Origin: Tannerellaceae bacterium
Lineage (GTDB): Bacteria; Bacteroidota; Bacteroidia; Bacteroidales; Tannerellaceae
Length of the DNA: 5,702 nt
Assembly: GCA_031279915.1 (NCBI GenBank)
Contig: JAITHO010000105.1
Span: forward strand, 1-5,702
Reading direction: 5' to 3'
The translations under genes were made by a program, and so were the position numbers. The notes beneath the pieces were generated by a model. That model saw nothing but the letters and a program-made list of their open reading frames with translations. It had not been told where the DNA came from and did not search any database. Positions within the stretch are counted from its first letter, which is position 1. Each line of letters starts with the position of its first letter. Shown here in pieces: positions 1-4,819 of this stretch.

Positions 1-64
1 CAGACAGATGCTCCTCTAATATTTGGAGCCGTTTTGCATCATCAATGTTTTTGCTACTGTTCAT
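1..64 (-). CDS. 5' fragment of a leftward gene, possibly an IS3-type OrfA transposase
   Basis: A reading frame starts at ATG 64-62 on the minus strand and stays open to the left edge. It gives MNSSKNIDDAKRLQILEEHL followed by S, 21 complete codons. The sequence is hydrophilic with a plausible amphipathic helix, unlike the low-complexity translations of the neighbouring AT-rich DNA. A short basic lead-in followed by a helix of the form RLQILEEHLS resembles the start of the helix-turn-helix region in IS3-family OrfA proteins, and the start lies about 50 bp inside a possible IS end at 113. That identification is inference from style and spacing; 21 residues cannot establish a family. There is no clear Shine-Dalgarno site, which is common in Bacteroidetes. 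It could equally be a short chance frame or an unrelated DNA-binding protein. Confidence 0.4.
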   Translation of the reverse strand, partial: MNSSKNIDDAKRLQILEEHLS

Positions 65-113
65 TGCTATTTACTTTTTAAAGTTTTACTTGGTGTAAAC
101 TTTTTTCAGTACA
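1..113 (-). mobile_element. Possible terminus of an IS3-family insertion sequence
   Basis: Read leftward from 113, the sequence begins TGTACTGAAAAAAGTTTACA. IS3-family ends usually begin with TG, often TGTACTG followed by an A-rich stretch and a GTTnnAC-like block, and orfA normally starts roughly 50-70 bp inside. Here the candidate gene start is at 64. If this is correct, the element extends left beyond the window and its right boundary is at 113. The opposite end and the target duplication are not visible, so this is a suggestion only. Confidence 0.33.
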
Positions 114-192
114 AGACAGGGCCGAAAAAACAAGTGTTTTTTTCACCAAAAAAAATGCTGAATGGAAAACACACTTGTTTTTTTTCTAAAAT

Positions 193-238
193 CAAATGCT
201 GGACGGAAAAATCAAACGTTTTTTTCATCCAGCATTTG
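193..238. repeat. Long hairpin within the AT-rich array (11-bp arms)
   Basis: CAAATGCTGGA at 193-203 is a perfect reverse complement of TCCAGCATTTG at 228-238. Inside the arms, GAAAAA (206-211) can pair with the T-run ending in C at 226, extending the stem with small internal bulges. It lies about 190 bp beyond the end of the leftward lipoprotein gene and could stop leftward transcripts, but no uninterrupted T-run immediately follows the stem, so a terminator role is unproven. Confidence 0.6.
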
Positions 239-273
239 CAGGGCCGAAAAAACAAGTGTTTTTTTCACCAAAA

Positions 274-320
274 AAATTGCTGGACGGAAAAAACAAGTGT
301 GATCGGCGTCCAGCAGATTT
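274..320. repeat. Second hairpin within the AT-rich array (9-bp arms plus extension)
   Basis: TGCTGGACG at 278-286 is perfectly complementary to CGTCCAGCA at 307-315, with a 20-base interior. Beyond a one-base bulge at 316, AAAT at 274-277 pairs with ATTT at 317-320. The arms are variants of the unit-border sequence of the tandem array, so this is the same kind of structure as the hairpin at 193-238, with G-C pairs inserted. It is the first strong stem met by a transcript leaving the lipoprotein gene. Confidence 0.55.
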
Positions 321-428
321 TTGGCTCCAACAACAAGTGTTTTTCTCGTACAGCGCTTTTTTTGATTGTTTTGAAACATTGAAAACTCAGGAAAAATTTT
401 CTTTGACGACAAATTCATTGTTTATTCT

Positions 429-1943
429 TCACTTTTCTGGTTCCGGAAGGGGCACAAAGGCGTATGCGCCGATATCGGCTTTGCCCAGGCTGTCGATACG
501 TGTGATGCCGTGTCGATCAGTGGGATAGAGGCGTGCGACGGCTGTGTCTGCTTGTCCGATTATTGGCTGCTGGGCGATTGCTTTGCCTTCTTTGTCGAGG
601 CTTGGGGCTGGCCGGAAATCGAAAATGTATGAGTTCTCGCTGTTGCCTAATTGTCGGTACAGTGGTGATTGTTCATCAAGGAATTGTACGGCGGCGAGCG
701 AGCTGTTTTCTATGGGTAAGGTTTTCATTGCGCAGTGATTGAAGCGGATGTTAAAGTCCAGACTTTCTTTTTGTTCGAGTGCGATTTCTCCTGTCCATGG
801 GGAGCGTCCGGCGGCGTTATTTCCGTCTATTATGCAGTTGTCGAAGCTTGCGGTGAGTGGATAATCTGTTTCTTGGCCTCCGGTGATGGCGTGATTTGCG
901 AGCAGGAGTACGCTGGCGTCGGGCCTGCGTCCTGGGCTGAAAATGTAGTAGTTAGCCATGGTGCAATGCACGAATCGGGCTTCTCCTCCTGTGATGGCGA
1001 CGATGTTTCCTTCGGAGTTGGCGAACTCTGTGTTGAGGGCTTCTATTTTGCAGTTGACGGTTTCGAGAACAGCTTGTCGCATGTTGATTATTTGCGAGTT
1101 AGCTATGCGGAGTTTGTTGCGTTCTGGGGTGGATGGCAGGCAAATGAGTCCGTTGTATCCGTTTCGTATGCTTGCGTGGGTGAGTTCGTTGTTGAAGCTG
1201 TTGGTTCCGAAGCATATACCGCCCCATTGTCCGGATATTTGATCGTAAGCGATTTGGCTTGTTGGCCCGTCGAATCGGTCTCCGCGTATTTCGACTTGCT
1301 TGTCTTGCGTGCCTTCAATTATGAGAGTTCCGTCAACAATAATTGTGGCTTTGTTATGCATATATAGGGTTGCGCCGGCTTCTATCTTCAGTTTTATTCC
1401 GCTATCTATAACGAGGCTGTCGTATATCAGGAATGGTCGTTGGCTGCTGAAGGATGTGTCGTTTTTGATAAAAAATCCTCCTTTTATCAGATGTACGTCT
1501 TGGCTCCATGCTGCGAGCAAAACGTGTTGGAGGGAGCCGTTGACTTCGAACTCAAGTTTGTTCTGAATGATGAGCGGGGCATCCGAATTTGCCTCAGGAG
1601 TAGTTACTTCGACCATCACATAGATGCTGTCCTTGGCTCCAATCCTTATGTTTTGGAAGGATTGCCCGCGCCGTCCGTCGACGTTGATTCTGAAGGCCTC
1701 GTTGCCTTGGTCGCTTAGGCGAATTGTTGCTATCATGAGCGCCGAGGAATTGTGATTATAAACCATGAATCCTCGGGTTGCGGAGGGGATTCCGCTAAAG
1801 ATTGTATCAAAATGAAGGGTATCGGTGGAGAAGTTGAGCCCTAATCCTGGCGTATAGGAGTAATCGTCGTCGAGTTCTCCGCATGCAATGCTTATTGCGA
1901 GGAGGCTCGTCAGAATGAGAGTGATAGGGATGGTTGGCTTCAT
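429..1943 (-). CDS. Surface or outer-membrane lipoprotein with a right-handed parallel beta-helix
   Basis: This is a 504-residue protein. Residues 1-20 form a lipoprotein signal peptide ending SIAC, with Cys21 as the acylated residue; the -3 residue is Ser instead of the usual Leu, as tolerated in Bacteroidetes. The mature start CGELDDD is acidic after the Cys, similar to the lipoprotein export signals that send Bacteroidetes lipoproteins to the cell surface (inference). Residues about 33-145 look like a beta-sandwich (HYDIN/Ig-like: LNFSTDTLHFDTIFSG, then ..VEVTTPE). From about 150 to 440 there are short beta-strand turns typical of a pectate-lyase-like beta-helix, and the end RIDSLGKADIGAYAF is a common terminal motif of such proteins. 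No catalytic residues can be assigned, so the ligand is unknown. The ATG overlaps the upstream pgpH-like stop as ATGA, which with GGAGG fixes the start. Confidence 0.85.
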   Translation of the reverse strand: MKPTIPITLILTSLLAISIACGELDDDYSYTPGLGLNFSTDTLHFDTIFSGIPSATRGFMVYNHNSSALMIATIRLSDQGNEAFRINVDGRRGQSFQNIRIGAKDSIYVMVEVTTPEANSDAPLIIQNKLEFEVNGSLQHVLLAAWSQDVHLIKGGFFIKNDTSFSSQRPFLIYDSLVIDSGIKLKIEAGATLYMHNKATIIVDGTLIIEGTQDKQVEIRGDRFDGPTSQIAYDQISGQWGGICFGTNSFNNELTHASIRNGYNGLICLPSTPERNKLRIANSQIINMRQAVLETVNCKIEALNTEFANSEGNIVAITGGEARFVHCTMANYYIFSPGRRPDASVLLLANHAITGGQETDYPLTASFDNCIIDGNNAAGRSPWTGEIALEQKESLDFNIRFNHCAMKTLPIENSSLAAVQFLDEQSPLYRQLGNSENSYIFDFRPAPSLDKEGKAIAQQPIIGQADTAVARLYPTDRHGITRIDSLGKADIGAYAFVPLPEPEK

Positions 1944-3967
1944 TTTTTTTCCTCCGGATAGCTAATTCGTGTGTGATATGCGATCTTGAGTTTTTCGATA
2001 AAGACTTGCTTTACGAGTTCGATATCGGCAAAGGTGAGCGGGGCGTTTTTGAGCAGTCCGTCAGCTTGTTGAGCGTCGATGATTCGTTCAACGAGCGTAG
2101 TTATTTCCTCTTCGGTGTGATTGCTCAAGCTGCGCGATGCGGCCTCAACGGCGTCGGCCATCATCAGAACAGCAGTCTCTTTTGTTGAAGGATTAGGTCC
2201 GGGATATGTAAACTTAGCTTCGTCAACGGTCATTTCGGGATGCTGCTTTTTGTAGTTGATGTAAAAGTATTTGGCCTTTCCATGTCCGTGATGGGTGAGA
2301 ATAAATTCCTTAATTGCGCTTGGAAGAGAGGCTTTTTCGGCGAGTTTGATGCCCTCCGTCACGTGTCCGATGACGATCTGTGCGCTCTGCTCAAACGAGA
2401 TATTATCGTGCGGATTAATACCTTTTTGGTTTTCTATGAAGAATGCCGGATTCGCAATCTTTCCTATATCGTGATAAAGCGCTCCGGTTCTGACTAAAGA
2501 TGCATTGCCGCCTATCTTTTCAACCGCTTTTGAGGCCAGAATAGACGCTTGCATAGAGTGCTGAAACGTGCCGGGCGCAACCTCTGAAAGCTTCCGCAGC
2601 AAAGGCTTGTTGATGTTCGATAGCTCAATGAAAGTGATATTCGATACATATCCGAAGGTTTTCTCGAGCATATAAACCAGCAGATAAGCAAATGTTAGCA
2701 GAATGAAGTTGATGCCGAAGTAGAGGAACATCAGCCAGTTGATCTTCCCCGCATCCGTTTCTGTAAACAAAAACAGACCAGCGTAAGAGAGTGCGTAGGC
2801 CAAGTAAATAAAGAAGGCACAGCGAATTAGTTGCGAACGCTCGGACAATTCCTTCAGCCCGAAGATCGCAACCATGCCGGCAATCGTTTGCAGCAAAACG
2901 AACTCATGAGGATTCGGAACCATCAATGAGCACATCAACACAATGCTTAGATGAGTAAACATTGCCGTTCGAGAATCGAAGAATGTGCGGACAACGATTG
3001 GGACAATTGCATAAGGCAAAATGTACACGTTAAACAGCCGACCATCAACGCAAATCTCCGTCAAGAGGCCCGCCGCCGTGATGCATAGCAGCAAGAAGAT
3101 CGCATTGCGCCTCTCATAGAGCACCTGCCTCCTGAACGACCAGAGATAGAGCCAAAAGCAAGCGAAGATGCCGAACACCAATGCCGTTTGCCCTATCAAA
3201 ATCATTCCTAAATGACGGTTATCTCCCGTTCGCAGCTCCATCACTTGCCGCAGCGATCGCAAAACCGTATAAGTGTTTGCATCAACAATTTCCCCGCGAT
3301 CAACAATACGTTCTCCCGCTTGCACCATGCCTATCGCAACAGGAATGTCGTGCAACATGCCCTCAAGCACCTTAGCCGACATATCCTCATCGTAGGTCAT
3401 ATTCTCAGCCAAAAACCGGTCGACGCCATACGAACGCAAGGAATCAAGACTGAGAAAGGCCGGCTTGTTAGCCATTATCGCCTCATAAGCAGTTCGAACC
3501 GTGTGCAAGTTATCAACCACAGCCGTTCGCGCCACGTTGTCGCGCATAGCCTTAATGCGCAGCCTGCTCTCACTCTGCAATCGTTCCGACGAAGCATGCG
3601 AGATAATTCCCTCAGCATACAATTGCTGCAAATTTTCCTCAATAAACAGCAAATACGGGTCGAAGCGCCGGTATGGAAAAGCATTGCGAAGTTTTTCCAT
3701 CTGCCGCTCCTCCACAGAAGTATCGATGCGGAAGTATGGTTCGAAGTTAGCTCGAACGCTGTCGCGCTCACTATTAACCTCTTCATCAGTTTTGTAAACA
3801 GGAAAATCAACCGGCGCCGTCAGAAGCTCGTAGCTCCACGGCTTGCCTGCGAAGAATTTATATCGGAAGCGCCCCTCGTTCGGAAAAAAATAGTCGATCA
3901 CCAAAGCCGCTATCACAAAGCAGGCGATCGTCAGAATATTAGAATAATTAATCTTCTTCATATACAT
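1940..3967 (-). CDS. pgpH: 7TM-HD family membrane phosphohydrolase, predicted c-di-AMP phosphodiesterase (PgpH-like)
   Basis: This is a 675-residue protein from ATG 3967. A first membrane helix lies at about residues 9-27, then an extracytoplasmic 7TMR-HDED-type domain to about 250, about seven membrane helices at 254-433, and a cytoplasmic HD domain at about 465-660. Metal-ligand motifs are visible: His470 (TFQHS), His499-Asp500 (YHDIGK), His535 (IGHV), His559-His560 (LTHHG) and Asp605 (MMADAVEAASRSL). Order and spacing match PgpH, which hydrolyses the second messenger c-di-AMP to pApA; the external domain is thought to sense a signal across the membrane. The frame is open upstream to TTG 4042, but that extension runs through the promoter-like TATATTTG and an inverted repeat and looks non-protein. 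MYMKKINYS at 3967, or MKK at 3961, gives a normal N-terminus. It is first in an operon with the overlapping lipoprotein gene. Confidence 0.88.
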   Translation of the reverse strand: MYMKKINYSNILTIACFVIAALVIDYFFPNEGRFRYKFFAGKPWSYELLTAPVDFPVYKTDEEVNSERDSVRANFEPYFRIDTSVEERQMEKLRNAFPYRRFDPYLLFIEENLQQLYAEGIISHASSERLQSESRLRIKAMRDNVARTAVVDNLHTVRTAYEAIMANKPAFLSLDSLRSYGVDRFLAENMTYDEDMSAKVLEGMLHDIPVAIGMVQAGERIVDRGEIVDANTYTVLRSLRQVMELRTGDNRHLGMILIGQTALVFGIFACFWLYLWSFRRQVLYERRNAIFLLLCITAAGLLTEICVDGRLFNVYILPYAIVPIVVRTFFDSRTAMFTHLSIVLMCSLMVPNPHEFVLLQTIAGMVAIFGLKELSERSQLIRCAFFIYLAYALSYAGLFLFTETDAGKINWLMFLYFGINFILLTFAYLLVYMLEKTFGYVSNITFIELSNINKPLLRKLSEVAPGTFQHSMQASILASKAVEKIGGNASLVRTGALYHDIGKIANPAFFIENQKGINPHDNISFEQSAQIVIGHVTEGIKLAEKASLPSAIKEFILTHHGHGKAKYFYINYKKQHPEMTVDEAKFTYPGPNPSTKETAVLMMADAVEAASRSLSNHTEEEITTLVERIIDAQQADGLLKNAPLTFADIELVKQVFIEKLKIAYHTRISYPEEKK
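1951..1955 (-). promoter_or_regulatory. Strong Shine-Dalgarno site for the lipoprotein gene
   Basis: GGAGG lies 7 bases before the ATG at 1943, inside the last codons of the upstream gene (the Pro-Glu-Glu-Lys-Lys end). Clear Shine-Dalgarno sites are the exception in Bacteroidetes. Together with the 4-bp stop/start overlap, this suggests translational coupling of the two genes. Confidence 0.6.
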
Positions 3968-3978
3968 GTTATTATTGG

Positions 3979-3986
3979 CAAATATA
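3979..3986 (-). promoter_or_regulatory. Bacteroidetes-type -7 element for the pgpH-lipoprotein operon
   Basis: TATATTTG on the minus strand matches the Bacteroidetes sigma-factor -7 consensus TAnnTTTG. The expected -33 position (about 4005-4008) reads only TTAT-like, not TTTG, so the upstream box is weak and an activator may help. Transcription would begin near 3973, leaving only about 5-12 bases before ATG 3967 or 3961: a nearly leaderless mRNA. Confidence 0.5.
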
Positions 3987-4007
3987 AACAATGTAGGCGA
4001 TAAATAA

Positions 4008-4035
4008 CGGATAGCCATAGCCTGACTGCTATCCG
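4008..4035. promoter_or_regulatory. Candidate operator: 8-bp inverted repeat at the pgpH promoter
   Basis: CGGATAGC (4008-4015) and GCTATCCG (4028-4035) are perfect inverted copies separated by 12 bases, so their centres are 20 bp apart, about two helical turns, as expected for a dimeric regulator. The inner arm abuts the weak -33 region of the leftward promoter. No protein family is recognised for this site. Confidence 0.4.
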
Positions 4036-4199
4036 CCCTCAAAAGAAAAAACTATCGACAACACCAGCCTGCAAAGCCCTATAGCAGGAAAAAATAGCCC
4101 CTCGAAGGATGGAGTTGAGCTCAGTAAATACGCATCATAAGCTCTAAATCAATCTCTTTACCCCCATTTAGTGCACGACCAAAAAAATCTCACAAATTA
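4036..4199. other. Divergent intergenic DNA without a recognisable gene
   Basis: Between the two promoter regions I see no credible ORF, RNA gene or strong hairpin. There is a weak 5-bp stem (CCTGC 4068-4072 with GCAGG 4084-4088) and the isolated palindrome GAGCTC near 4116-4121, both easily explained by chance. Confidence 0.5.
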
Positions 4200-4214
4200 T
4201 TTGGATATTCCAAA
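4200..4214. promoter_or_regulatory. Palindrome covering the -33 box, candidate operator
   Basis: TTTGGATATTCCAAA is an inverted repeat with 6-bp arms and a 3-base centre. Its left arm contains the TTTG of the -33 element, so a protein bound here would exclude or contact the sigma factor. The position suggests autoregulation or repression; no regulator is encoded in view. Confidence 0.35.
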
Positions 4215-4229
4215 CATTCATTATATTTG
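4200..4229 (+). promoter_or_regulatory. Bacteroidetes-type promoter for the rightward repeat-protein/DUF6261 unit
   Basis: TTTG at 4200-4203 is followed after 18 bases by TATATTTG at 4222-4229, a near-consensus match to the Bacteroidetes TTTG-N19-21-TAnnTTTG promoter. Transcription would start at about 4235-4237. This places a leader of about 190 bases before the ATG at 4429, or about 20 and 74 bases before the possible starts at 4256 and 4310. Confidence 0.65.
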
Positions 4230-4255
4230 CGCCCATTAATAAATCAACTTTAAAC

Positions 4256-4351
4256 ATGTGTTATTTTTATACAATACATAAATATATAAAAGCCGCCTCT
4301 GGTTCTCCAATGGCCAAAAATTTACATATCCCCCCCCCGACGGATTTGTAA
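4256..4351 (+). CDS. Leader ORF with Pro-Pro-Pro run, out of frame with the repeat ORF by one base
   Basis: ATG 4256 opens a 31-codon frame ending at TAA 4349-4351; a second in-frame ATG at 4310 gives the 13-residue MAKNLHIPPPTDL. The frame crosses the C9 tract (PPP) and stops in the loop of the 4341-4360 hairpin. There is no Shine-Dalgarno site. From the C-tract onward, the frame used by the 14-residue repeat ORF has no stop from 4282 to 4797 but also has no ATG, GTG or TTG before 4429. One extra C, or two fewer, would therefore join MAKNLHIPPP directly to DGFVNKSGCILKK and on through the repeats to 4800. It is either a true leader peptide, the 5' part of a phase-variable gene in its off state, or a gene broken by a homopolymer sequencing error. 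Confidence 0.4.
   Translation: MCYFYTIHKYIKAASGSPMAKNLHIPPPTDL
4330..4338 (+). repeat. C9 homopolymer tract
   Basis: Nine consecutive C residues lie in otherwise AT-rich DNA, inside the leader ORF and about 95 bases after the predicted transcription start. Runs of this length are prone to slipped-strand mispairing and, separately, to sequencing error. The tract length decides whether the leader ORF ends at 4351 or runs into the repeat ORF. Confidence 0.9.
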
Positions 4352-4360
4352 ACAAATCCG
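4341..4360 (+). other. Leader hairpin directly after the C-tract
   Basis: CGGATTTG (4341-4348) pairs perfectly with CAAATCCG (4353-4360) around a TAAA loop. The loop holds the TAA stop of the leader ORF. No T-run follows on the plus strand, so it is not a typical intrinsic terminator; a leader control element or an mRNA-stabilising stem fits better (inference). Confidence 0.6.
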
Positions 4361-4416
4361 GTTGTATTCTTAAAAAACTTTCTATACAATACTTTGCCTT
4401 CCCGGACAAGTTTCGT

Positions 4417-4436
4417 GGAGGCATTTTTATGCCTTT
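4417..4436 (+). promoter_or_regulatory. Shine-Dalgarno site and start codon inside a small hairpin
   Basis: GGAGG (4417-4421) stands 7 bases before ATG 4429, an unusually good ribosome-binding site for this phylum. AGGCAT (4419-4424) pairs with ATGCCT (4429-4434) around TTTT, and two G-U pairs (4417-4418 with 4435-4436) can extend the stem. Both the Shine-Dalgarno bases and the AUG would be paired when folded, so initiation here could be conditional. Confidence 0.45.
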
Positions 4437-4800
4437 TAGCGAGCCGCGCAAGTACGCCTCAAGTTCCTGGCAAGCTTTGTACGATCGTCGCAAGTACGCC
4501 CCAAGTTCCTGGCAAGCTTTGTACGATCGTCGCAAGTACGCTTCAAGTTCCTGGCAAGCTTTATACGATCGTCGCAAGTACGCTTCAAGTTCCTGGCAAG
4601 CTTTGTACGATAATCGCAAGTACGCTTCAAGTTCCTGGCAAGCTTTGTACGATAATCGCAAGTACGCCTCAAGTTCCTGGCAAGCTTTGTACGATAATCG
4701 CAAGTACGCCTCAAGTTCTTGGCAAGCTTTGTACGATAATCGCAAGCCGTATCAGGGCGGCAATTATAATTACGAACAATATAGAAATATCGAATATTAA
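4429..4800 (+). CDS. Small protein of seven 14-residue repeats, function unknown
   Basis: From ATG 4429 the product is 123 residues. MPFSEP is followed by seven copies of a 14-mer (residues 7-104; RKYASSSWQALYD then R or N), a partial RK, and a Tyr/Asn-rich tail PYQGGNYNYEQYRNIEY. The repeats are rich in aromatic residues (Tyr3, Trp8, Tyr12), lack Cys, and carry no signal peptide or membrane helix. I do not recognise the family. Support for translation is the GGAGG site at correct spacing, a period divisible by three, and a stop only 19 bases before the next gene. Against it, the minus strand is also open here and its start lacks such support. With ten C's at 4330 the gene would start at 4256 or 4310 instead, giving 181 or 163 residues. 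It is probably co-transcribed with the DUF6261-like gene. Confidence 0.55.
   Translation: MPFSEPRKYASSSWQALYDRRKYAPSSWQALYDRRKYASSSWQALYDRRKYASSSWQALYDNRKYASSSWQALYDNRKYASSSWQALYDNRKYASSSWQALYDNRKPYQGGNYNYEQYRNIEY
4447..4740 (+). repeat. Seven tandem 42-bp repeats
   Basis: Seven full units begin at 4447, 4489, 4531, 4573, 4615, 4657 and 4699; an eighth starts as CGCAAG at 4741 and then diverges. Within the unit only positions 12 (C/T), 13 (T/C), 21 (C/T), 33 (G/A) and 40-41 (CG/AA) vary. Units 1-3 end GATCGT and units 4-7 end GATAAT, so expansion happened within two sub-blocks. Near-identity implies recent expansion or ongoing homogenisation; copy number probably differs among strains. Confidence 0.95.
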
Positions 4801-4819
4801 TCATTAATACAGTAAGAAG

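Larger units (their letters stand above)
119..355. repeat. Diverged tandem array, six units of 40-41 bp, A/T-tract rich
   Basis: Six units can be aligned on a central octamer: ACAAGTGT at 130-137, 252-259, 293-300 and 333-340, its reverse complement ACACTTGT at 171-178, and a degenerate TCAAACGT at 212-219. Spacings are 41, 41, 40, 41 and 40 bp. In most units an A-tract precedes the octamer and a T-tract of 5-8 follows it, making each core a quasi-palindrome. Positions 117-154 and 239-276 are identical over 38 bp. Unit borders carry variants of TTGCTGGACGG. Open frames across this stretch are low in complexity (runs of Lys, Phe, Asn) and are not credible genes, so it is non-coding. It lies downstream of the lipoprotein operon and just outside the possible IS end. 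Confidence 0.8.

Noticed and set aside
193..320. Integron attC-like reading of the palindromes
   Set aside because: No GTTRRRY core sites and no integrase or cassette organisation are visible.
23..330. TTGGAGCC (23-30) and GGCTCCAA (323-330) as terminal inverted repeats of a small MITE
   Set aside because: An 8-bp match over 300 bp is expected by chance, there is no target duplication, and the left copy falls inside the candidate coding start.
23..382. Plus-strand ORF of 119 codons over the AT-rich array, and overlapping ORFs at 196-528 (+) and 212-418 (-)
   Set aside because: Translations are low-complexity Lys/Phe/Asn with Cys-rich repeats produced by the A/T tracts, have no start support, and partly overlap the real lipoprotein gene.
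735..1718. Plus-strand ORFs opposite the lipoprotein gene, up to 210 codons
   Set aside because: They are antisense shadows of a clear lipoprotein with a signal peptide and beta-helix. Their Cys/Val-rich translations resemble no family.
3212..4003. Plus-strand ORF of 263 codons opposite pgpH
   Set aside because: It is the antisense reading of the well-supported 7TM-HD coding region, with no promoter or ribosome-binding site.
4447..4740. CRISPR array reading of the 42-bp repeats
   Set aside because: The units are contiguous and near-identical with no variable spacers, and no cas genes are in view.
4236..4745. Minus-strand ORF of 169 codons with SYKACQELEAYLR repeats
   Set aside because: It begins at a TTG inside the repeats, has no ribosome-binding site, and its tail runs antisense through the rightward promoter leader and C-tract. 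It is kept only as an open question in the strand-ambiguity finding.
4394..4807. Plus-strand ORF with STPQVPGKLCTI repeats
   Set aside because: It starts at TTG, and most of its repeat differences are amino-acid changing (Pro/Leu, Cys/Tyr), unlike the ATG 4429 frame. It overlaps the 4429 gene almost completely.
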